DNA from: Euonymus europaeus
Taxonomy: Eukaryota > Streptophyta > Magnoliopsida > Celastrales > Celastraceae
DNA length: 64,000 nucleotides
NCBI GenBank assembly: GCA_963580455.1
Contig: OY756968.1
Coordinates: forward strand, 5,493,544-5,557,543
Reading direction: 5' to 3'
Position 1 is the stretch's first letter; the number at the start of each line of letters is the position of its first letter. Positions 1 through 10,999 of this stretch are shown one piece after another. Made by a program: the position numbers and the translations under genes. The notes beneath the pieces were generated by a model. The model worked only from the letters and a program-made list of their open reading frames with translations. It searched no databases and was not told the DNA's origin.

Positions 1-35
1 TGTGACGCTTGTTTTTTATCAAAAATATTCTTATA

Positions 36-700
36 TTAATGCAAAATAGAAGCATCCTGGATTACAAGATGCATTACTTCATGAGGATACTCCTCCAGAA
101 GAAATAAATCATGCTCTAGTCTTAAAGCTAATTGTGTCAAACCGTGTGCCATCGAATAGGCATTATGACGGATATGGTGCACTTCTGAATGTGAAAAACA
201 ATAGAGCAAAAATGGGATAGACTCCACAATTACTCCAGAGGGGATGTAATTTGGAGCAAAAGATATAATTTGATTAACAACATTTAAAGAATTCGATTCA
301 ATTGCAATTCGCCTGAAGTCCTATCAAACCCAAACTACAATCCCACCATTATAGGAGTGACTCTCGTTGACAAACATCATTGCAGTGGGACTTTTTTATG
401 AGGCCGAACCCAAAACCCCTCATGGTCTCTGATAACAACTTCTACACCGAGAGCACCATCTTTTAATGCAGCGTCAGTGTTGATCTTGACCAACCACTTC
501 GCTGGACGACGCCAGGAAGCCATCACTAGATCACCTGTGTCGGGTGTAGGATCAACCAACCCTCTCGAACTACACGGTAATTTTTCCTCTGCATAATTCA
601 AAACCAAACTCCTTGCAGCGGTTGCCATTTTTTTAGAAGAGAAACATACAAATTTATACACTGACCGATTTCGATTAAACCATAGAATCCACATATGGCA
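36..700 (-). pseudogene. RNase H-like (RVT_3 type) fragment of a LINE-like retroelement
   Basis: Read on the minus strand, the segment near 694-377 encodes a tryptophan- and proline-containing lead-in followed by KINTDAA and a GxxVVIRDHEGF block. This is the start of the plant RNase H-like domain found at the end of LINE polyproteins and in host-derived relatives. The downstream segment (227-36) carries the matching C-terminal half, with a HHIRHNAYSMAHGLTQLAL block that resembles the family's VxRxANxxAHxLA motif. The two halves lie in different reading blocks and about 150 bases between them are not open, so the copy is broken. No start codon context, tail or target duplication is visible, and the left edge is cut by the window. 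Identification is from remembered family motifs. Confidence 0.65.
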
Positions 701-1500
701 ATTGCAGTTAAAATAATTGTTTCAGCTCTGGCTTTCTACATAAATCTAGCCATCCATACCTCAAAAACTTCCCCACCTGATAGTTGATAGGCATTGTAAT
801 CCCTAGCTCAGACCAAACAAATGTGGTAGCCGTACATTCAAATTAAGAATATATGGGATGAGGTTTCAAAAGAATATTCGCATACAGGACGTTCCAAAGG
901 GACACAGATACCTCAATGAAGAAGGTTCTCCCGCGTGGGCAGCGAGTCGCCGCAAGCCCCCCATAACAGGTGATTGACCTTAGACTCATATACACTATTA
1001 CACATCAACAAAACACATTTCATTTATTGTCACCAATAAGGAACAACCATTTTGGTTGCTGACATTTCATTTTTTCATCAATTACTCACTAAAATTAATA
1101 ATAGATTCCACCTCTATATCAAAATATCTAATCAAATACTCGGCAACATCAGCAAAATATATCTTTTAATATAACTATCAATAAAATCACACTTTTCATA
1201 TATTTATCACTTTTTCATTAACTTATTACCATTGCATTTGTCTTCTCCATTAACTTATATACCGGCGTATACACAGTTTCTATTTGCACATCAACTGTGT
1301 TAGACATATTCTTTATCAAACAAACTCTTAATAAATTTTTACTTCTATAAATACGTGTGTGATATTTCTTTCTTTCTGATTTTAACTTCTGAGTCAACCC
1401 AATTGGATCTACTTGGAGAGGAAAAATCAGAAAAATAAAAATAAAGTATAACAAAAGGACTAAACAGTAGAATAGAAACAACAAAGTCAACAAGAAAGAA
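701..1500. other. Intergenic region upstream of the PP2C gene
   Basis: No coding segment or recognisable element is seen. The last 300 bases are AT-rich and should contain the promoter of the downstream phosphatase gene, but no clear TATA box can be singled out. Confidence 0.4.
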
Positions 1501-2104
1501 GAGGTCTTCTTTTTGTGGCAGCCTTTTTTCCTCTACAATGCTTTCTCTCTCTCACTCCGACGACTCCCCGAAACTGTTGCATATCATCATAGGCACCCAT
1601 ACGGACTGATTCCTTCCTCTTTTCTCGTACACAATCTTTTGATTTTCAATAATCAAAATCTCTTTTGCTTGTCAAATGTTCTCTTCTTTCATTTTCTTTT
1701 AATTTACATCAACATTTTTTTCCCCCAATTTCTTCTGCAAACTAGTAAGGAGGAGAAGAAGAGGGAACCACCAAAAACCCATACCCAAACTAAGACAGCG
1801 AAACTGAAAAATTCTAGCACTTAGCTGGATCGGTAAGAATTAATTTTCTGATAACAATTATTGTTTTTGTCTGTTATTTTGAATTTGGGTTTCTTTGGGG
1901 CTTTAGGGTTGTTTTGTCTTAAGTGTTTATTTATGTTTTATTACTTTTGATTATATGATCGTTTTGGGGTTTTGATGTTGCAGATTGTGAATTTGGAGAA
2001 GTGGGTTTTGTTTGGAATTTGAATTGAAAGTGGATGCAAGAGGTTGATGGTGGGAATTTAATTTAGCTCGTCAGAGGTGTTGAAGATTTTTTGTCTTAAT
2101 TTTG
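1501..2104 (+). promoter_or_regulatory. PP2C 5' leader with a leader intron
   Basis: A CT-rich stretch near 1535-1560 and a purine-rich stretch near 1745-1770 resemble a plant 5' UTR. A GTAAG donor at 1833 and a TTGCAG acceptor ending at 1983 suggest a 150-base leader intron, so the second leader exon would run from 1984 into the coding start at 2105. The short open frame inside 1513-1824 has no similarity I recognise and is taken as leader sequence. Confidence 0.5.
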
Positions 2105-4685
2105 ATGGATAGGTTATGCTGTTTTAAGTCTTCCTACTCTCAGGTACCTGCCCTTTTTTCCCACTTTATTTCCTTCGGTGGCGATCCTTTATTTTACTCG
2201 AATGTTGATTGGCATACAAGCTGGTTGATGAAATCCATTTAATTATGGAGCTATTATGGTTGGTATGAGCGTTGGCAAATCAGTCTTTGTTTTACTGCCT
2301 TTTACTTGGGTTTTGGATATTTGAGAAATTGACTCCAGAATTTATTTGCTTAGATTGCATTTATTTTCTTGGTAATCAAATTCAAAGGGTATTGCCATCT
2401 ATATTTTGCTTCCTTAGGTAAGTGCTCTAGTTGGTGGACTATATTGCAGTATTGCTACATTGTCACCCAGCCTTTTGGTGCTACCATTTTGCAGATCTCT
2501 GAATTTTACACTTACACTGATTCATTGAATTTTAAACTTATCACAAGAGAGCATGTTTTCCACTGGTAGGGTTTTAGTGGTGCAACCTTGAGGTCACATG
2601 TTCAATTAGAAACAATTTTTGGTAATAGTTTGTCCACATGTCATATGGGGTAACGACACCCTCCCACAGCGGAAGCTTTGTGCACGTGAGTTGTTTAACT
2701 TTTTTTATTGACCTATTGAACTAAACACTGTTGGAAAAATCTATTTTGCGGAGATTGCTTCTGTAGAACTTATGTGTAGCTCCCACCCATAGTCTAAGAT
2801 AAGATGGTTTTATTTAATTTAGAGGGAGACTTGTTGCTACAGAATAAAGACACACATGTTGAATTTAGTTCAAGTAGAACCTTTTCTCCAACCATCATAA
2901 TACAAAATGGTTGCTTGTCTCGATGTTCCTTTTTTTCCCTTGTAGTTATTGATGTTTGCTGCAATAGATTAACTTAAAAAATTTGGTTTTATCTAATCGT
3001 TTTATGTTGCTACAGTCCAATATTGCTGGTTTTAGATTTTGGAGATTGTTTCTGGGTTTATATTTGTAACTTTAACTACAATACTCTTGCCATGTAGCTT
3101 GTAGGACGTTCTTCATCCAACTCTGGTAAGGGAAAAAGCCAGGAGGGGTTAATCAAGTATGGTTTCAGCCTAGTAAAGGGGAAAGCTAATCATCCAATGG
3201 AGGACTATCATGTTGCTAAGTTTATTCACATACAAGAGCATGAGTTGGGGTTATTTGCTATTTATGATGGCCATTTGGGAGATACTGTGCCTTCTTTCCT
3301 ACAGAAGCATTTGTTTTCCAATATACTGAAGGAGGTAGGATGTTGCCTCAATTTCTAATGGCTTATTAATCACTGTGATATTCTTATAAATAATTTGGAA
3401 GTGTTTCTTAAGCTCTCTCCTATGATCATTCTAGGAAGACTTTTGGATTGACCCCAATAGAGCTATTTCAAGAGCTTATGAGAGGACAGACCAAGCAATT
3501 CTTTCACATAGTGCTGATTTGGGGCGGGGTGGGTCTACCGCTGTTACTGCAATTTTGATAAATGGCCAAAGGTTATGGGTAGCCAATGTTGGAGATTCAC
3601 GTGCGGTTCTTTCAAGAGGTGGCCAGGCTCTTCAAATGACCATAGACCATGAGCCCAACACAGAAAGAGGCAGCATTGAGAACAAAGGCGGCTTTGTCTC
3701 GAACATGCCAGGTATTTATAGCAGCCATCTGCTTGTCCATTCAATTACCTTATTATCACCCTCTTGGACAGAGCAGATAACCAAATAAAGAACTTGATTC
3801 GTTTGTAGGAGGTCAGCATTAAAATTTGCTTTAGCATTTTTTTTGTATCTTTCCTCGGATAAACATATACTTTACATGTGAAGTAATGATACGACACGTG
3901 TTGGGCAAGTGTCCAATGCTGGTGATGTGCATGAAAACGATATAATTTTTGATTTTTTTCTTTTAATACTAAAACTTTTCAAATTTGTGGTGAATGCAAG
4001 TGTGATGCATCTTTGTTTTGTATGTGTCAGTTGTTCCAACTTGGTATTCCAACATAGGAGCTCAAATAGATAAGCATCAGCTTACACCTTACGTGCTGCA
4101 CAAGTTGTTGAAACTGTTGATTTGATCATTCAAGATTGGCTATTGCACTTATGTTCACTATACATAATTATTCTATGTTATGCATCTCTGTATTAGGTGA
4201 TGTACCTAGAGTTAATGGGCAGCTGGCAGTTTCTCGTGCATTTGGGGACAAAAGCCTCAAGACTCATTTGCGATCTGATCCCGACATACAAAATATTGAA
4301 GTTGATAACAGCACAGAACTCTTAATCCTTGCAAGTGATGGTCTTTGGAAGGTGAGCGTTTCACCTTTAACTATTTTCTACTTGATGCATCTGCACTAAT
4401 TGGATTATGCTTCTACAAGAATAGTCTAGCCAGTGGTCTGGGGTGGAGCAGTAACGTTTGGCCGTGGGCCCTTTTATCCATTCTTGAAAATGCTTTTGTA
4501 GAATTCACTCCATGAAAATAAATTTTTAAATGCAATTAATGTAGGTGGTGGCTAACCAAGAAGCTGTCGATATTGCTAGAAAGATCAAAGACCCACAGAA
4601 AGCAGCAAAGCAATTAATCGTCGAGGCTGTGAAAAGAGAGAGTAAAGATGATATATCCTGTGTCGTCGTTAGATTTAGGGGATGA
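2105..4685 (+). CDS. Protein phosphatase 2C family protein (Ser/Thr phosphatase)
   Basis: Five coding exons splice in frame with GT-AG introns: 2105-2143, 3098-3334, 3435-3711, 4197-4351 and 4545-4685. They give 282 residues, normal for the small plant PP2C clade without a regulatory extension. PP2Cs are Mg/Mn-dependent phosphatases that remove phosphate from Ser/Thr and often act in stress or hormone signalling. Visible motifs in order are MEDYHVAKF (metal-site residues near 48-49), YDGH at 69-72, GGSTA at 124-128, ANVGDSR at 142-148, SRAFGD at 197-202, ASDGLW at 230-235 and KDDISC near 270-275, so the catalytic metal ligands are present. The start is the short MDRLCCFK leader typical of the clade, followed by the first long coding intron. 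Nothing looks broken. The individual substrate cannot be inferred. Confidence 0.93.
2566..2707 (+). repeat. SINE-like relic in the first coding intron of the PP2C gene
   Basis: The stretch begins with GGTAGGG, then GTGGTGCAACC and GGTCACATGTTCAA. These resemble the tRNA-like A- and B-box region of plant Au-type SINEs, and a degraded body and a T-rich end follow. Target duplications were not found. It lies entirely within the 954-base intron between coding exons 1 and 2. Confidence 0.45.
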
Positions 4686-7600
4686 GACTGTCTTTAAGCA
4701 TTATCACTTTCCAGGTGAAGTATATAACTAAATAAGAGTTTCTTTACACAAGTTTCCAATTTCTGGATTAGACAGCCAACAAAGCAGATACCTGGTCGAC
4801 ATAGTCCCTAGAGTTCAGAAGCATGGAATTTGCATAATGGAACCAAGGAACATAGATTGGTTAATCCTTTGTAAATTGTTTTTATTGATTAGGTTCTGGT
4901 GTTTGATATTGTTTAATATCTTTGAAAATTGGTCTTAGAGATTTGATGTATATTTTCTTCCAATTTGCACAGAAGACCAGAGCATGTGTTAATGACAAAT
5001 GTGGCTTTGATTGTGTATTTTTTTCCCAGTTTGGGTCAATGCCAAGGCCAACCTCCATCAGATTTTGATTGAGACTGCAAGGAAACTGATGGGAAAAAAA
5101 TCCTCATCTTTTTTTCATATAATTTGGTTTCTTATAAGTTACAACAATAGTTTTGAGTGTCGAGAGAAAATTTCACTCTAGGCGGGTACGTGGTGGAGAC
5201 CTAATATCGTCGAGACGGAACCTCCAATAGTGAAGGAATTTTGCTCGGTCAGACAGTATTGGGTTTAGGTTCTTGCCGGCCATTGGCCCGAAGGTTTTGT
5301 TGGAATAAATTTAGTTGGTAGTGTCTTCCCATCTTTAATGAGGTTATGAGTTTATGCAACAAAACGAAAGGCGCGAAATAAATCTTGATTTATTATAGCA
5401 AATCCTTGAGATCGCTGCATGTAAGAACATTCAACTACTGCAACAGTTGAGTTGCGATGACATGTTTTACCTGTATACAAGGTTGGCCTGTGCTAGGTGA
5501 TCGCCCTGGCCCCCAATCCTTTGAGGCCCAAAAAAATTATATCCAAAAAAATTAATTAGTTTGGTTGAGGCGGGATCAAACAATATGTCTATCGGCCCGT
5601 GTCTTCAGAATATCGGTAGAATATTAGTTACAATTATGTCAGAATATCAGTAGAATGTTAGTTGTAAATTATGTGACGCAACAGTAAGAGGCAAAGAATG
5701 TTAGTTCCTAGTTTTGTGGAGTCTCAATCCATCCTGACTTACCGTTGAGCCATATACTCTTAGACAAAAAATAATAATAATTTAGTTGACTGTGTGTAAG
5801 TGTAAACTGCAAATTGTAATGTGCTAATTTGTTACGAATTACATGATGATGAATTGATGGGTCAGAGTCGTGTGTCTCATTAATTTATGGCCCTCTTCGA
5901 TTTTGATTGCTTAAATTTCGATTTTGGTTGCTTAAATTAGGACTTCATTGTTTGTTTGATTATTTATGTGATTTCATATAATTTTTAAAAATGTATAATT
6001 ATATTTTTTTAACCAATTCTTGTAATGACTCATTTTAATTTTAATTTTAATGTAATAAAATTCAAAGGCTGATGATCTAATCTCTCAAAATATGATTTCT
6101 GTCCTAAATTTTTTTTAGGACATAGTTTATGTTTTGAAATTTTAGTGAAATATAATAGCTTCTATTTTTTTCAAGAGCATGAGCAATGGAAAATAGGTTA
6201 GGGTGACGCTGAATAGCCCAAGTTTTTGTAGCTCAACATTAATCCGAGTTTACATGGCATGTTTTATAAGCAAATGACATGAAAAATTAAAATTTTAAAA
6301 ATAAAATATTTCATTTGAAAAACTCATAGCACATTTTTTTATTTCGAAAAAAAAATTATATATCCATAATCAACAAGTAAAGATCTATCCAACAAGATTC
6401 ATCACCAATAGGTTTTATTCAATCATTATTAATTATATTGTTTTTTTTGTACTAATATTTGGATTACGTAGGTTCCAATATTTATTTATGTGTACCGATA
6501 TTAACTCGTATATCGGATTTTCATACTATAACCTAAACAATAAGTGTTAAACCCTAAGAGGAACGGATTCACTAAATCCTAATAGGCTCGGATATTAGAT
6601 TTTCATGTTGTAACCTACACAATCAAGGTTATAAACCCCAAGGGAACGAATTCGCTAAACCCCGATAAAATCGCTACAAAATCCTAAATGTCTCAAGTGC
6701 TAACTACTATACCCTAACGGGTTCGATACCGAACATAATTTCAATAAAAATGCAAAAAAAATAACGAATATATATTCTATTATAATAGTGTAATAAAATT
6801 TCAGCTCGAATAAACAGTTTACACATAATATATATGAGTTGCATTTGTTTTTAAAAACAATGCAATTGAAAAAACGCAATAAAAATTTTCGACAATGGGT
6901 CTTATTAGAAAGATTTTTACACATTGAGTTCGAATATGTAATTTTTTCAAAATCTAACAAATATTTTGAGAGGAAACGTTTTAAAGTTTCATTTATAAAA
7001 AATATATATATCATTAACTAATTTTTGAAAAAGTTTAACATAATCCACCTACGTGAACTATCATGTAGACTTGGATTGAGTTGGGCCAAAAAAAAATTGG
7101 ATTATATAATATTTTTGAATAAGTTATAATCCAGGCGTGAATTTTTTATAACTACTGGTTTTCGGTGTGCTTTCCTTAAAATGTGGACCAAGCTTTATTC
7201 AATTTGAATCATTAACATCGTTCAACTCAGGCCAAGGCCAGGGCCTAGGTCAGGCTCAACCATCGCCCAACTTTATTTACTCTCTAATATTTTTTAATTA
7301 AACTCTAACTTTGATCAACTCAATTTCTCAATTTTTTAAGATATAGCATGTTCACGCCTCATTCTGCATCATCTTTAAATCACTCGAAACCATGAGCAAC
7401 AAAACTTATATACTTAAAATCATCAACGTTGTCGTTTCCATAGTTGGGCAACATTGACAACGCCATCTCTTGACCACACCCTCACCAAAAGTGTCCTCCT
7501 CGACAAGTGAGCTATTACAACGGTGAATTTTTGGATCCACAGTACAGTAAACTTTATTTATTTATTCCTTTGGAAATCTATTATGGATTTTCTTGATAGA

Positions 7601-7820
7601 TTTATCATTAACTTGTATACTGCTTTAATTATCATAAGATAACATAAATTATGTGAAAGTATCTTATTTGATATGATTTTTGCCTTGGAGATGTATTTAA
7701 GTGTCATGATATATTTTCAATTTTTATAAGAGTAGATATACCAAGTGTAGTTAAAACTTAAAACAGTAACGTACAAATAAAACTCACTTTAACTATTTGC
7801 AGTTTTCCCAGTGTTCTTAA
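4686..7820. other. PP2C 3' region and intergenic DNA
   Basis: The 3' UTR and polyadenylation region of the phosphatase gene probably end near 4950-5000. Beyond that I see AT-rich intergenic DNA without a gene. Between about 6530 and 6730 are repeated phrases such as AAACCCTAA and CTAACGGG followed by TTCG. They recall the phrasing of the dispersed repeat near 24500 and 57500, so an old relative of that repeat may lie here. Short open frames at 6700-7021 are AT-rich and unconvincing. Confidence 0.4.
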
Positions 7821-7827
7821 AACAGAA

Positions 7828-7884
7828 CCGTGCCGGCCGGCCAGATCGCAAAATCGGAGAATGGCCATCCTGGCCGGCACGGCG
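7828..7884. repeat. GC-rich inverted repeat
   Basis: The arms CCGTGCCGGCC and GGCCGGCACGG are perfect complements about 35 bases apart, in otherwise AT-rich DNA downstream of the APR-like gene. The palindrome could form a hairpin and is probably the remnant of a small foldback repeat. Confidence 0.6.
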
Positions 7885-8302
7885 TTGTTTAGTCACCTTG
7901 TGTCCTTAGCTGTTGGATGTACTATGCAAGTATGTCGTATGCTATGCAGCTTATTTTGAAATCTTACCTTTCTTGTGTGAAACTTTTGTTCAAGATAATG
8001 TGCTTTCTAGTTTCATGCACAAACGTACCCTTGCTGATGGATAGAGGCCCACAGAAAACAGTACCTGAATCCACAGTAGCTCTGGAGTACTTTAGACCTG
8101 AAAGAATTAAGGAAACCGAAAAGCTTGAACTAATTCAATGAGTCCATTTATTCAGTCCGGTCATGTATCCAGGGTGAATGAATGAATTACTACAGTTGCT
8201 CTGATGATTCTGAAAGTAAAAACTAACTTGAAAAGAAAATATACATCAAAACCTTTCAGCAGAGCATCAAAATAATTTGTTTCCCAATTCCAGAAAAGGT
8301 GG

Positions 8303-10221
8303 TCAAGAACATTCACCTGCCAGCCCAGACCTACCAGTGCTCGCATCCCCAATCGAGACCGTTGCAAGTGAATTGGACGCCCACACCCTAGCATTTGTTG
8401 CTCCGCCCTGAAAATTCCTTAGCTTGCATGGCTCCTTTGCATAATTCAACAATTGTTTTGCATGATTCAGATAAGCCAGTGAATGCTCCAACAAGCTCCA
8501 CAATATCTGAAATTGAATTCGTCTTCTCCAAACAAATTGGACAAATAACAGCAACTTAGGAGAGACTAGGTAAAGCAATCTAAGAACCACAAAAGTGGTG
8601 GCCAATGCCAAATAGGTCTCCTGCCTAAGCAAATTCCCAGGAGATTTTGCCCAAAAGAATGGGCAGCTTTCGAGCTCAACATTTTCATGCTTCTCCAGAT
8701 TTGAAGCTTGTCCAATTTTATCAAAAGATATGCGATCCAGGGATAGGGACTCCACACCTGCATACACGCACTATGTCCATTACATAAATAAATTCTATAA
8801 CATAATGCGCACAGAGAACCACCCCTGTTGCAAATACTATTAATTCTTTCTTTCTTTTTCTCTCTACACTTTCTTTCAAACACTACTATCCATTCATGGA
8901 TAACAACTGAGAATATCTCTTGTGTAAAGGAAACTGCACAATCAACTTATTAATAACCTTTTTAAACGAAGAAAATTGAACCATTGATTATTAATCTCGA
9001 TCAGAGAAGATACGATACTCTAAAAAATAAATAATAAAAAACAAAAAACTATTGTTGACAAAAAACAGAGAAAGCCCAGAAGTAAAGTTCCAAAAAGAAA
9101 TGACTTGCCGGCAACATCACTGTAGAAAGCAGTAAGAGAAGCAAGAGTTCGGGGGCCATGATAATGTGCACGCATTGTGGAGTTCAAAAGAATAAGAGTA
9201 GGAAACACATGAACTCCATACTTTGACAGCATGCTGCAAAAAACAATCAGCATCATTCTCAACTATCAACAAAATAACAACCACATTAAAAAATCTGCAG
9301 AGAGAGGTTCATTTGCAAACCTTGGCCGGACAGCTGATTCTTCAATTGCAAAATGGGGAATTGACGGGTACAAAGATGAAAGGATAGACAAGCTTGGCCT
9401 AAAAGTCTTAGAAAAAGGACACCAAGAAGCATAAAACAACACTACTGGATTTTCCTTGAGAAATATCATATATTAATGCAGCACAATATTTATCCCTGAA
9501 AAAGAAACTACTTCTGAAAAGTCACCTAAATTGTGCCCAATAGGTTTAACAGCTCAACTCTCAAGAATAAGAACAAAAGAAGACGAAATCCAGCTAGCAA
9601 CCCAAGGATTTCACGAGAACATGATTTCTCCAGGATACATCATCCCTGGAGGCAGCTTCTTTTAAAAATTAGAAAACAGAGATTGTAGCAAACCCAAAAT
9701 GAAGTTACAACTCCAGATATCATCAAAAAATTCTAAATTATATGACCTGCAAATAACAGTGCTAACTTTTAGCAGTATCTCTTGCCGAAGTTACTCTAGT
9801 CTGCTCCTTAAACTAACTAAAAGAATCACATGTTCCCAATCCTAATTCATGACATTATATATATATATATGAAACCAGAGAACGGATTTCACGTAAAATT
9901 CCATCTCCTACAGAACTTTCCAATGAAGGATTAATGGAAAATTGGAAATATAAGAACTTTGATTAAAAAAGAAACAAAGAAGGAACCCGGTCTGCCTACC
10001 TCGGTAACACCAATGAAACGGTCGAAATCAGCACCACCGTTTAGATGGCAGTATCCCTCTCGATTGCCCAAAATTGTATCCGTGAGCGACACCACCGGGC
10101 AAACCGAAGCCCTGACTGGTTCCGACCAGGAGACTCCACATGTTAACCTCCCCAAGACCCCCAATATCAAGATCCCAGCTTCCCAGACCCCCATAAATGC
10201 CCAAGATCGAAAACCCACCAA
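8303..10221 (-). CDS. 5'-adenylylsulfate reductase-like (APRL) thioredoxin-fold membrane protein
   Basis: Minus-strand gene with exons 10221-10000, 9454-9321, 9233-9109 and 8757-8303, giving about 311 residues, normal for plant APRL proteins. These have an N-terminal signal peptide, a thioredoxin-like domain and a late membrane segment. They resemble the C-terminal redox domain of APS reductase but lack its reductase domain. Seen here: a hydrophobic N-terminus, the redox motif ASWCPFS near residues 83-89 (one Cys of the usual CxxC pair), the conserved [10 protein letters not shown] block, and a long hydrophobic stretch rich in L, V and F in the last exon. The stop at 8305-8303 follows the family-typical [15 protein letters not shown] block. 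The intron from 9108 to 8758 is of GC-AG type. The start of exon 2 is uncertain: the best pyrimidine-backed acceptor (exon from 9495) leads straight into a stop, while an acceptor giving an exon start at 9454 keeps the frame. Confidence 0.82.
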
Positions 10222-10570
10222 AGAAACGTAAAGAAAATCAAGATAAAAGTTGCAAGCACGATAGACGAAAAGGAAGGGACCGGGCCCTGCACATTTTAAC
10301 CTCGAAGGAGCTGTGGTATTAAAATTGTCTCTAAAGATTAGTAGACGAGGAGAACGACGGAGGGATAGGCACGAGCACAGGGTGGGTGCTTTGGGTGTGG
10401 TCTTACGGCGGTCAGAGTTGGTAGTCTGGCGCTCTCAAGCTCTCTCGTTCGGGTCGGATGTGCTAACTGCTGATAAAAGTTGAAGGATTTATGTTGGCCA
10501 ACGATTGACAAAGAAGGCAGAGACACATGTGAATTCCAACGAATCCCTGATCACACGTGCTCGATGTTGG
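10222..10570 (-). promoter_or_regulatory. APRL 5' UTR and proximal promoter
   Basis: The region upstream of the APRL start is more GC-rich than its surroundings, without a clear TATA box. It recurs, about three quarters similar by eye, at about 16140-16400 behind the broken second exon-1 copy, which supports it having been part of the same duplicated block. Confidence 0.5.
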
Positions 10571-10888
10571 TGATGCAAAACTGTATTTTTATGCTAATGC
10601 TCATCAAATCCCACAGGATCATCATGAACACAAGCCCAAAATAACAATGCTCATTGTTCCTACTTCCTACGCAATGGTTCATATTTTGTGGTTGAGCTGA
10701 GTGGCTGACCGCCCACTTGACTGGGCTTGGACTAGTTACACAAAATTAAATTTAGACCTTTCTTATTTGGGCTTTTACCTAAACATCCAGTCATTTGAAC
10801 GCAAAAGTCCACCAAGAGACGTACTGAAACAAGGTCCATGGGATATCAATTACTTTGTTATTATTTTTATGAACGAACCAACAACAAT

Positions 10889-10975
10889 GGGGTGGTGGCG
10901 CAGTTGGCTAGCGCGTAGGTCTCATAGCTTCCCTGAGTTATCCTGAGGTCGAGAGTTCGAGCCTCTCTCACCCCA
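10889..10975 (+). tRNA. trnM: Elongator tRNA-Met (CAT) with intron
   Basis: The 87-base gene starts GGGGTGG and ends TCACCCC plus discriminator A, forming a 7-bp acceptor stem with one G-T pair. The anticodon CAT is at 10923-10925. A 13-base intron, 10927-10939, sits one base 3' of the anticodon, where eukaryotic tRNA introns lie. The T arm contains GAGTTCGAGCC (B box) and the D arm TGGCGCAGTTGG (A box). CAA repeats lie just upstream and a run of five T at 10984-10988 can terminate RNA polymerase III. It matches the conserved plant elongator tRNA-Met as I remember it. Confidence 0.95.
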
Positions 10976-10999
10976 ACTTTATATTTTTCCCCCCAATTC

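Noticed and set aside
6700..7021. Overlapping open frames on both strands
   Set aside because: Very AT-rich, low-complexity translation (Ile, Phe, Lys, Asn), no motif.
8161..8394. 77-codon minus frame beyond the APRL stop
   Set aside because: It overlaps the last APRL exon in another frame and extends into the 3' UTR; no conserved residues.
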